Origin: Rhodeus uyekii
Lineage: Eukaryota > Chordata > Actinopteri > Cypriniformes > Acheilognathidae
DNA: 64,000 nt
Direction: 5' to 3'
NCBI GenBank assembly: GCA_037043235.1
Contig: JAWRVZ010000029.1
Location: forward strand, 3,378,001-3,442,000
Position 1 is the stretch's first letter. Each line of letters opens with the position of its first letter. The notes beneath the pieces are model-generated. The model did not search any database. It saw only the letters and a program-made list of their open reading frames with translations, and was not told the origin of the DNA. Position numbers and translations under genes: made by a program. Below are positions 1 to 11,355 of the stretch, one piece after another.

Positions 1-1687
1 CTTAATAATAACAGAATAGTTTACACACAATATCAAATGTGGATCGATCTTGTGTGACCAGTACCCAATCTGGCACAAATGTCAGTGTAGGAATCGTTAC
101 TGATAAAGAGAATCGGATCGGCACTTCTCCACATAGAACTGATGTATATCTTTGTCTTTGCGCAATAGAGATTCAAGTGGCATTTCTTCATGAAGCAACA
201 ACTGTTTTCTGAAGATCTCCCGAGGCCATGCGGCTGTATTTACCGGTAATGCAGTCTGAGACTATAAATGTCACTCATATTCCTACCTGTGAGCTACATT
301 TAGATTGAAATGCTCTACAAGCTTTTTACTTTTGTTTTGCCTCTGTCGCAACTTTATTGTAGCCAACAAAATCGATTTAACTACTTAAGTGGGTGACTTT
401 ACTTTGAAAGTCTTTTCTTTGTACTCTTGTCAGTAAAAGAGAATTAATACAAAGATTCTTCATTTATTTAAATCTCATTTTACAACCTCTCCTAACTTTT
501 TATTACGCGTTCATAACCCGCCATGTATTTTCCGCACATAAGAAATCCAGACAAATGTTTCTACATGTGAAATGTTAAATTGATAAACATGATTAAGATC
601 GTAAATGATGTATACTTGATTTTCATGTGATTTGGCTCATTTTTATAACAAAGGTTTACATGAGAAGTTCTAAGCAGTTGCAGTGATTCTTATAAAAGGC
701 TGTAAATTACATATTTCAATAGCATAATGACCAAAACCCACAAAAAAGGTTTTTTTTTGTATAAAGACTTTATAAGAGGTGGATAAATATATATTGGGAT
801 TAATGTGGATGGGGAAAGAATAACTGCTAATAGTGGCTGAATAAAACTAAAGGATAATGAAGATTAGTCTTAGTGAGATTAGTTGAGTGAGAACAATAGA
901 AACATGAGTTTGCATAGACAAATAGATCCCTTGCAGTCTAATTTTTTTATTATTATCGGCCTTCTCTAAAAATATGCATGACATTAGTTCGAAAATTCTT
1001 ATTTTTAGAGATCTAAAAATGTGACTTCAGCTTCAGTGAAAGAGAAGTGCAGTCCTGTCCTTAATCTCAGTTTCCTCAATCCTGTCTCACTTTTGCAAGA
1101 CATGACCACAATGTTTTCATGCAAGTGCGTAGGCGTTAAAGACGCTTTAAGTGACACTTATTCATTCTGAACTGGCAAAAAAACAATTGAGATATAATGT
1201 TTTACCAGAAAAAAAATCAGTGGAGGAAACGGCTACCCAAAGCTCTGTCCGTCCATGGTGAAGATCCTCTCAGAGGTGAGGAATGATTTATGACCTACCC
1301 TGGCCTTTATTTATTTGAATGTGAATGTATCTGCTAGAACAGATCACAGGACTTCTCAAACCTGTTCTAGGAACCCCTTTCCACTGCATTTTTCCATCAA
1401 AACACCTGATTCACGTCATCAACCGTGTCGCAGAGACTGCAAGTCTTGAATTGGGTGTCTCTGATAAGGGAGTCAAAGTAAAAGTGCAGTGGTGGGGGGA
1501 GGGGGTGTAAAATTAAAACGGAGGTAAATAAATAAAAAACCTACAAGTAGAACCTGCTGTTTTAGAGTTTTTTTTTCTCTTTTTAGTCTACTAAATCAGC
1601 AGGAGATTTATTCAACTGAACTCTAATTGATTTAGTTAATTTGTAATGCATGAATTTAGAATTTCTCTAAGATCTCCAAACCCATTA

Positions 1688-1790
1688 CAGTGGAATACAG
1701 TTATCTCGACGGCCTCAGGGGTTGCAAAAAAGCATCGAGATAACCGAGGATCAAGAAAACCAATATGATTTTATTTGAAGCGATCGACAT
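1688..1790 (+). mobile_element. Fragment of a pogo/Tigger-like MITE (left end)
   Basis: After a TA it reads CAGTGGAATACAGTTATCTC and continues with GGGGTTGCAAAAAAGCATCG. This matches the left end of the full element at 55845-56702. The rest of the element is not evident here. Confidence 0.6.
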
Positions 1791-3755
1791 GCTATAAAAA
1801 TGTACGTACATGTATGGATTTTTACATTGAATGATGCATTCTTTATAAAAACTGGCATGCATCTTCAAGCAGACACATTTTTGTAAAAATGGAATATAAC
1901 TAAAGCTATTAAAGAGCAGTGAAATGCATTTATCTTTTGTTGTTTGATTAATATGAAGTGTTTTAACATTAGGTTTGTTATGCTGCTGTCACTTTAACAC
2001 TGAATGTGTGACTCCAGTGTTCTGATGCACAACCGTTTTCATTCTGCCAGTTTCAGCACTGTCCAGGACAAGTTTGAGAAGCTCTGTAAGGCTGAACCTG
2101 TTGTTAATGATTTATGATTTCCTGACAAATCGATTAATTCTTTATTAATATACCATTACTTCTGATAATTCGTCTAATTCAAAATATACCAACATGAAAT
2201 AAATGCTCATGATCTCTGAACCTCTTTCTTATTTAGATGATGATTTTTGATGACTTCCATGGCAGAACTCTAGGAGTTTAAAGACTGAGAAGATGGATGG
2301 ACTTCCTCTTAAATCTGCCAGATATTTTGAGCCACTGACTCGACAGAATGAGATGTTCTGGATAAAGCACTTTATTACCACTGTGTTCTCAGGAAAAAAC
2401 GCCAAAGCACAAGCTTTTCACTGACTGAGCTTTCGCTTCTCTCTTGCCAAACAGACAAAGATTGAACCCTTTTGGATCCACTTGAATGTCCAGAACAATT
2501 GTAAGAGCGTTTGATCAGTTTACACTGGCATTAAATGCTCAGCCGCACAACTTGAAGATAATGAAGCACAGTGCCAGTGAAGTGGCCTTACGGTATATTC
2601 AGGTACTGTAAACGGTAGTTTTAATTAGCTTTAATGTTTTCACAAAGTTTATACTTTGAGTAAAATATTTGCACATTCCTCTTGCACTTTGACCAAAAAC
2701 CCTTATGGAGATGTTTTATGCAAATTATTCCTTGCAGGAACACAATCCCCCATTTCAGAATAATTCATGTCAATCAAGAAGGGAACAAATTCTCTCTAGT
2801 CTCGGGTATTTTTTGTGAGAACCTTATGCACTTTAATAATTTATGGAGACCTGTTATGTTTTTAATATTTCATTTTTAAATTTTCATTTCAATATATCTG
2901 TCATCACAGCTACTTCGCACTGGTAGTGAATGATTTGACTTGAATCTTTCAAAGGGATTATTCACCCAAAAATGTAGTTTCTTTTTTGTCTGGAATGCCA
3001 TGAATTTTCGGTTCGTGTCTATTGGTTTTGTACACATGGACCGACAAATACAGGGTTGTAGCTGCTTTTTTTTCTTCTTCCCCGTGCTGCAACTGATTTT
3101 AATAGTTTGGTCGCTGTTAAGTGTAACCTTTATTATAGTAATATGTAAGTAAGGGCTCCATATAGGTTACAGAAATACAGAGTTTTTATGTGTTATAAAA
3201 AAAAGTATAATTTCGTTATTGACTGTAATCGTTGGTTGTCATTGGCCGTAAAACATGGAGGTATTTCTTTATCGTTTATGTTGATTCAGAAGAAAGTCAT
3301 GCATGGTTTACATTCTGTATCAGGTGTGGAAATGTCATTTATAGTGTGTGGAATGCAATCGTTTTTGTGATGCCTTGTTGATTGTCTTTATTGCTCTGAA
3401 TCTTGAAATCTAAAATAATGCCTTGAAGTGGAATTTTAGGGGAATTCCGAGAGTCATGTGTTTTCTCGTATTAACAGGAGTATTTAAAATAGCTGCAGGT
3501 TACTGTCTGCCTCGACACGACAAGGTGTTTTGCCTTCTCACAAAGTGCCGTCACTGGAAGTTGAGGAGCTAAACTGCTTCTGTTACAGCCAACAAAACCG
3601 TTTATGCTGCTTGTGAGCCACTCTTTCTTTTTTCCCCATTCCATGGTTGTTGTTTTTTGTACAATTTGAGAAATGTATTTCCTTTTTGACTCCACCCTAA
3701 AATGTGACAACCTGTTGCGAAACTCTTATCCAGGATGCTGTCTATCTTAAATGCG

Positions 3756-3862
3756 CAGGGTTTCTCAACTCCGGCCCTGATCTCAACTGATCAAACTGTA
3801 TCCTGAAGACCATAGTTTAACTAGTTCAGATGGGATTGATCAGGACCAGTTGAGAAACCCTG
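3756..3862. mobile_element. Small hAT-like palindromic MITE
   Basis: About 107 bp runs from CAGGGTTTCTCAACTCCGG to CAGTTGAGAAACCCTG, an inverted pair of ends typical of nonautonomous hAT elements. The flanks are similar (taaatg on both sides), but an exact 8-bp duplication is not clear. Confidence 0.55.
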
Positions 3863-4137
3863 TCCTAAATGTACTGGTGGACCAGTGTAGAATTCACCAT
3901 GGTTTTATGTTTCTATGTTGATGGCACTTACTCTTTGCTTGCACTTGATTGTGCCTTCTTAACATGAGCAATAATTGAAGGACTGTTTTACATTTAAGGT
4001 AATAATGTATTAAGTATTTGTCCAAAAAGTGATGAGTGAAAATATAATATCCATTAAGTAAGCTTTGAACTCATATTATGTGATGTTGATTTTATTATTA
4101 TTATTGACATGTTTACAGTGTGAAGCATGTTTTGAAT

Positions 4138-4143
4138 AATAAA
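4138..4143 (+). terminator. Plus-strand poly(A) signal AATAAA
   Basis: An AATAAA hexamer faces rightward. It lies 28 bases left of the minus-strand hexamer taken as the tom1 signal, so any plus-strand transcript ending here would be tail-to-tail with tom1. No plus-strand gene is firmly identified upstream. Confidence 0.3.
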
Positions 4144-4170
4144 GTAAAATCCTCAATCCATTTTCTGTCT

Positions 4171-4866
4171 TTTATTTGTATTGCACTAGAGTGCAAGCAG
4201 CACATGCCAAGCTTTATTATATTGTATATAACATATTATATATACAATATATAACTCTGTCACACATGTGTGACAGAGAAAGAGTTGTAGTAAGATTTCA
4301 AAATAACCTTAATTTTATTGAATCTTCTTTAACGACACTTAATATGAACTGTATAAGGTTGTACATCGATTACAAACATTAACAGCTTGTATATTAGAAA
4401 TACAGCAGCCTGCAGATGGAAACCAAATTCATTGTAAGAAACAATTTACTCGCTTCCACACTTTTCTTTCTGTAAGGTCCACTTCTTTTCAAACAGCATA
4501 ATATAGTGCATTAATCTTTATACATACAACGGCTTCAACCTCAACAATCAAGATCTTTCATAAAGATCAATAAAGTTCTTCATTTGTCACCATGGAAACT
4601 TTCTCCAATTGAAAGATGAAAGAAAGAAATTACCTCAAATGACTACTGAAAAAATGTGCGTCTAGTTAAAATATTTTTATAAATATATATAAAAATATTT
4701 CATTAAAAGACATTAACCTTATGAACCCACACCTAAAGTATAGATTCACAAAGTTTGATCAAGAGTTTAGACATAAACTGAAAATACTATACAAGTAATT
4801 ACATGGTTATTAACTGAACATGAGTTATGAACAGGTTTCTGCAGTTGATGTGAATCTAATCCAGAG
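4171..4866 (-). other. Probable tom1 3' untranslated region with poly(A) signal
   Basis: On the minus strand this follows the tom1 TAG stop and runs to an AATAAA hexamer (plus strand TTTATT at 4171-4176). It holds a perfect 24-bp palindrome at 4255-4278 and an AT-rich inverted repeat just beside it. Other hexamer-like sites occur inside it, so the exact end is an inference. Confidence 0.5.
4255..4278. repeat. Perfect 24-bp palindrome in the tom1 3' UTR
   Basis: The arms are CTCTGTCACACA and TGTGTGACAGAG with no spacer. To its left, ATTGTATATA and TATATACAAT form a second inverted repeat with a short loop (about 4219-4250). In tom1 RNA both would fold as hairpins close to the poly(A) site. 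Confidence 0.8.
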
Positions 4867-7822
4867 CTACAGCTGTGAACGGCCGGGGTCGCGGTGAGAC
4901 GCTTTTACAGAAGGAAGACGTTCGGCTGCTTTCGCTCTTTCCGCTAGAAACTTATCAAACTCTGCGGGACAGAAAGATTCACTGCAATTAGTCTTTCAGC
5001 ATCTGTTGTAAGAAAACCTGCTTGCTTAGATTTAAATATTTGCTGAATAATAGCAAATGCCATATATAGACATTCACTAGATGTTCATACTGCTGTCATG
5101 AATCTTACATGCTGGAAAGAACCTGAAAACGATGAATTACTGAGCTAGGCATTTACAACATGAAGTTCTTGTTTTAGTGCCACAAGAAGTGGGCAGCAGA
5201 AGAAAGAGAGAATGTGATAAAACCACACAAGCAGAAGCTACTCTATTTTAAGATCACGAGTCGATTTGGCAAAGGCGTAGGTGACTGACTGAGGTCATCC
5301 TGCAGGTCAACGTGAGTTACATGAAACTGAAACTCTTACAAGAGGAAGACGGATCATACAAGAGTTGGGAATGAATGGGATTGGGGGGAGAGGGAGCATT
5401 ATAGGATATAATGAACATCTGATATAACCAAACATGCGGAAGAAAAGAGAGTCTTACCAAATATAGTCTTACCATTTGCCCCAGATGGTTTTAAGCTTTG
5501 CTTTTTAACACATTTGTGCAGTTACCGTATTTATTAGAGTATAACGCGTAAAATTTTCTACCCAAAAAATAAATCAAAGTTAGGGTGCGCGTTATACACG
5601 AGGGCTGGGGTGGGGTTTGTTTTGACGGCCGGTCCTTTGAGGGCGCCAGCGATTTGTGAGTTTGTGCTGCGCATTTTAAGGCCTGCAGCCGAAAAAAAAA
5701 AGTCCCTTCGCCGCTTCATTTCCTCGCCCACACGTTATAGTATACTCATAACACAGTCATGCGATTCCAACCCCTTTATCACCCCTTAACTCATTCATTC
5801 TCTCAGCTTCGCTTGGTTTGGCTGCATCATTCGCCACAGTGATACTTTTATAAGTGATTAAGTGGTTAACATTAATTCATTGTGATCGCTTTTGTTCACG
5901 TAGTGAAATATACACGTACAGTACCTCTAAGCAGTAACTGTCACGGTTCATGAGTTAATTGTCTCCTAGTTCTGCCTGAGTCTGTATGTATGTGTGTGGT
6001 CACTGAGCACCTGATTCTCATATCATCTGCCTATCTCCCTGCTTTCATTCGCGGCTCCCCCAAATTTGTTCGTTAGTTCGTTCGCGGCTCCCACGAATTC
6101 GTTTGTTCGTTCATTCGTGGCTCCCGCGCGTCTCACGACTTTCACTCTGGATTATCACTTAATTTGTTTTCTGCACTATTATAATAAATTCACTCATTTG
6201 CACTTGAATCCTTGCTTTCCCCGCTCCCCCCTCCTCAGCTGAAGTGCATTACAATAAATTGTCAAGTATTTTTAGAGTTTAATTGTCAATTATTAATTAG
6301 TATTTATGAGATCTTAATGGTTATAAATTTAACTGCAATTAATAGGGTAAAACCCCAAAAATATTTAAAATGGGCATTTGTGGTGGTGTGGAACGAATAA
6401 ATTGATTTTTAGTGCATTCCTATGGGGACATTTGTTTTGGTGTACGAGCATTTTGGTTTACGAGCTCGCTCTTGGAACGAATTAAACTCGTAAACCGAGG
6501 TATTACTGTATAAGTATATGTTATACAATAAATAAATGTTTTTTTTATCATGGCTGCACGTGTTCAACAACGTTTTTTTTGACAATTACAATGCTTGGTG
6601 TGAAACAAAATTTGATACCTATTTTTAATAAAACATTAGGGGTGCGCGTTATACTCAAATAAATACGGTAAATTAAATCTGTTGATTTAAACATGGCAAA
6701 ACATTGCTTGGTGCTAATAGTACTATTTGTAGCTGAATGCATAATCATATTAGCAAAATAATTTTATTAGCACGCAAAAAACAGAGTAGTACCTTCACTA
6801 GTCACTCCCTCAGAGTCATCTTCCTGCAACACAAAAATATACTTATGAAATACAAATTTAAATACAGTAAACAATCTGTGTATTAAAATTTAATGAAATA
6901 CAAAGGTATCCACTTTACTTGCTTCATAAAGTTTTATTGAACCTTTCAGAGCAACAATGCATAACATTCACAAGTCTTAATTATAAATAACCAACAAAAA
7001 GTAAACGGGATGTAAATAAGAGATTCAATAGCAGTTCAATAAGTCAGAAACTAATATTATTACAATTTAAAACAACTTTTCTATTTCAATTTATTTTAAA
7101 TGCGCTTTTAAACTAAATTTTCAGCATCAATACTGCAGTCTTAAGTGTCACATGATCCTTCAATACATGTCTTAACTGTCATTTTTGATCAATTTGATTG
7201 CTAAATAAAAATATTAACTTCTTTAAAAATATATATATAATTTTGACCAGTATTTTTATAATGGAATTTTGATAGGATGTTTTTAAACATCAACTCAAAT
7301 ATACTATGTAGTACAGTAATCCATCATTTATCGCGGTTAATGTGAACCGGAAGCCCCTGCGATAGGTGAAAATCCGCAAAGTAGGATTGGCCCCCCTTGG
7401 ACTTTCCATATAAGTGTGTGTAGGTACCAGAATGTTTAAAATATGTATATTTAAATCAGTTCTGGAAGCGCCTCATCATTAGATATCGGCGCTGAATCGT
7501 CAACATTTGCTTCTGAGAGAGGCGAAGAGGCTCCACTCCACTCGTGCTCTCATTGGTCGATCTCGCGCCGGGAACCAATCACGTGTCTTGTCTGAGTGCT
7601 GTGTGTGTGTACAAAGCCTCTGAGAGAGTTTCTCTCTTTGTCTGGCATCCTGGGAAACTGTTTCTCTCGCATCATGATGAAGCAACGCTGCTTTCCGCAA
7701 TATGGCTGCAGATATGGCGGTATTTTTGAAATTGTTTTTTTCAAAATCTGCGATGCGCACTGAGGCCGCGAAACTTGAACCGCAAAGTGGCAAGGGATTA
7801 CTGTACTATTAAATATACAGTA

Positions 7823-7887
<65 letters not shown>

Positions 7888-10800
7888 TATATGGATTAAA
7901 TAATTAAGGATGTTGCCAATTTCAAATCAGTTCGAGCCAAATTCAGACCCTCACAACATTAATAAAGAAGTCGATCGTGCAGAATTGAATTTTGAAAGTA
8001 CAGATTTCACAGGATGTTTCAGAGTGATATGTTTTTGCAATTTTCTTAAGGGCCAGTCACACAGCGAAAACACATGAATCACGCACAGATTTTCGTTTCT
8101 GCGCGGAGCGTGCGTCGTATGCGTAATTCGTCGAACGTGGACCGTCAGTGATTGTAAGTGGATGTGCGTCGAAGGCGGTTTGTGCGCGATTTTGAGTTTT
8201 GAATGGTTCAAAATGTTTCTGACGCACAACTATGCATCAGTGTGCGTTATTCATGAGTCGGCGTGCGTAGTTTATGCGTCGAATATGCGTGACTATGCGC
8301 GGGACACGCGTCGGCCGTCAGTGCTTATGCGTCAGAACTGTTTCGAAACCGCGCACGTCCACTGACGCCCCTCCTTCATATCACGCATGAACGGCGCACG
8401 TATCACGTTCATTCCACTGACAATGTGGATTCTGAAAGTGCTTGTACGTGGAACGTTCACGAAGCGTGCGTGTTTGGATACTTTGGTCAATTTCTCGACG
8501 CACAAGCGCACACAAACCCAATCTGTGCGTGATTTGTGAGTGATTCGTGCGTGATCGGCTGTGTGACTGGCCCTTTATAGATAAACAACAGATTGTCTTG
8601 ACAAAATGGGAAAGTTTTTGTATGTAGCCTGCATTATATTCTCTTAGGTTCTGGAAGCTGTTCTCTGTAAAATGTGCAGCACACAGATAAACGTTAGGGT
8701 TAAAATATTCAGGGACAGTTTTAAAAATACCTTTTAACCACTCTAAGAAAAACCTTTTCCAGAGTGGAAAAAACACAGACAACACTCTTCATCTTCTCTA
8801 TTGCAGCTCAACCAGGCCTTGCCCTTTTTTTAACATATTCCATGGGCGAAGATTATTTAAATGAGTAACATTATATATATTCACAAGATCCAGAAAAACA
8901 TGTTGTAGTTCAAATGTTGTAGTTCGAATGAGTCGTTTGTTGTAGTTCTTGAAAATTGGATTCTGTTAAATAAAGTATGTCTCTTTGGAGTGGACTTTGA
9001 GTTTTGCAACCTCGCAGTTCTTTTGTAATGTGCAAACAGCAGCATTACACAATATTATCTAAAGTTGAAAAGTGAAAAAGCATAACAGGGCCCCTTTAAG
9101 TGCAATCAGAATTAGAGTTAGAACTGTTCGCATCTTTAGCATCCGGTTACAGGCTTACACTCACATCATCCACGTCAAGCCATTGTTCAATGTCATCCAT
9201 CACTTCACTCTGATTGACAGGGATCTGACAGCAGAAGAAAAAACATGAATTAATGTACATTAGCATAATAAAGTACAACTATCAGTTCCTCAACCATCTT
9301 AAACAAGCTTCACTCTACTTTAAAATATAAAAGGAAGAATCCTTGTTTTTTCAGTCTTGAGTATGGGAAATAAGTTGGTTTGAAATGGGAACACCATAAA
9401 ATAGAGCACTGAACAGGTATGAATCGGTCAGGAACCAGGCCAAGAACACAACAAACTAAACACCAAAAAGACCCACAGAACCTTCAGCAAATAAGGATAA
9501 TGAAGCTCCTCAAAACATGCAGGGAACACAAAAGCAAGACAGCGAACACTCATCGTTCACCGAAGGAGAGAAAAACTTTAACATGCTGAAAGACGATAAA
9601 AACCAGCCCAGAGTAACAGGTACATAAACTGGACCAACAGCACGTCACACACTGCAGGCCGACTGTCTCAGCCAATCAGACCCACCATTCCCTTCTCAAG
9701 CATCCAATGAAATTGAGGCGAGCTGCCGAGGGAGGCGGAGTCTAGGCTTTCATCCTTAACATAGACAGACAGCGTTTTAAACGATGGACACATATCGTTG
9801 CATCCAATAGCAGGTGAAAAGAATCACAGGAACATCCTGACTGCTCTCTCATATATTAATGAATGTTGCTCTCTCATAATACAAAAAGAAGTTAGGTGAA
9901 CACCATTTCAAACATGATATCCTTTCTGTTGGAATAAATAATTCAAAGACACTTACTGCTCCAGTGTCCGGTCGCTTTCTTTGTGCAGCTGCCAGTCCCT
10001 CAAGAGCTGCACAGCTTTCTGGACTATTAATAAATCACAATTTAAGTGATGTTTGCCAAGACAAGCATTAATATCGCTCATATTTAGTGTTAGTGATCTG
10101 AATAGACTCACAGTTATGTATTGTAATACACTATTACAATTTAGTGTGTAAATTGCTTTGACACTACCAAACCTAATACCTCAAATCGTGCAAAAAATTC
10201 AAAGTGCCCATGTTATGTTTTTGACCAATCACAACAGACTATAACCATCTGACCAATCAGAGCAGAGTATACTCAGAGAGGAGGGGTTTGGAGAGACTGA
10301 ATCCTTTAACTCTTGCAGACAGTGAGAAAAGAGGTGAAGATGCAATGTATTTTATGAGAAAATTAAAGTGTGTTTGACTTTTGATGCATTTAAAGCTATT
10401 GTATGCATCCTTTAAAACAAAATGAGAGAAAAAATTTAAAATAGCATAATAGGGGCACTTAAAAAGATTTAATCAAGTTAATTTTATTTCACTTCTTGAA
10501 AATATTACAAACATTTGCTTAGTTTTTAAAGTCCTTTTATTAAAATGAGAGTTTTATTTTACATATAAACTGCTTTAATTCTTACCTTTTTTGTAATGAG
10601 CTGCTTTTATTTAGTTTTAGCTCATCTGCTTTTGTACCTGTGACAAATCATACAACAAAATTATGCATTAATAACTATTTACATTTATGCATTTGGCAGA
10701 AGCTTTAATCCAAAGCGACTTGCTTTACATTCAAGAAACACATTGAATCAGGTCTTGCTTTCCCTGGAATCAAACCCATGACCATGGCGTTGCAAACACC

Positions 10801-11291
10801 AAGGCTCTACTGATTGAGCTACAGGAAAGCTATAGATTGAGAATATAATGTGGTCAATATATAAATATAAAGCAAAATTGTCTCTTACTCAATCCTGCCA
10901 TCTGATTGGATAGTGTGGTCACTGTTGATTGGCTGACTGCATTGTGAGCACCAGTTTCTGACTTTGAACTCAAGTCAATGAGGTTTGCATTAGCTGGACT
11001 CTGAAATAAAACAATGAATTAAGAATTTGTCAAATAAAGAATCCATAGATGAAACAAGCAGTATTTAAAATCAAGTTGAATGTTTAACATCAAGTTTAAA
11101 ATCAAAATGAATTCTTACCGACTGTCCACTGATCTGTTTGTTCAGATGTCTTTCAAATCTGAAAATAAAAATAGAATTTGGGTAACTGATGAGACAAGTT
11201 ATTAAATTATACTAATTTGATGAGGAGTTACACCTTTCAGAAAATAAATGTTCATGATTTCCACAGTCTAATTTTTATATTCTTAAAATGT

Positions 11292-11355
<64 letters not shown>

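Larger units (their letters stand above)
1..4137. other. Left flank: mostly noncoding, possible plus-strand 3' end, repeat fragments
   Basis: No gene could be assigned. Short spliced-looking plus-strand pieces occur at about 1219-1273 (ends in a GTGAGG donor) and 2053-2251 (FSTVQDKFEKL, a GTAAGG donor, then a strong acceptor at 2236), but they do not join convincingly. Repeats seen are a Tigger/pogo-like end at 1688, a fish repeat at about 1335-1495, a fragment of a GATAGTTCACCC-type MITE near 2950, and a small hAT-like palindrome at 3756. Confidence 0.4.

Noticed and set aside
7500..8785. Several overlapping frames of 60-134 codons on both strands
   Set aside because: They fall in two CG-rich MITEs where stops are rare, and none resembles a known protein.
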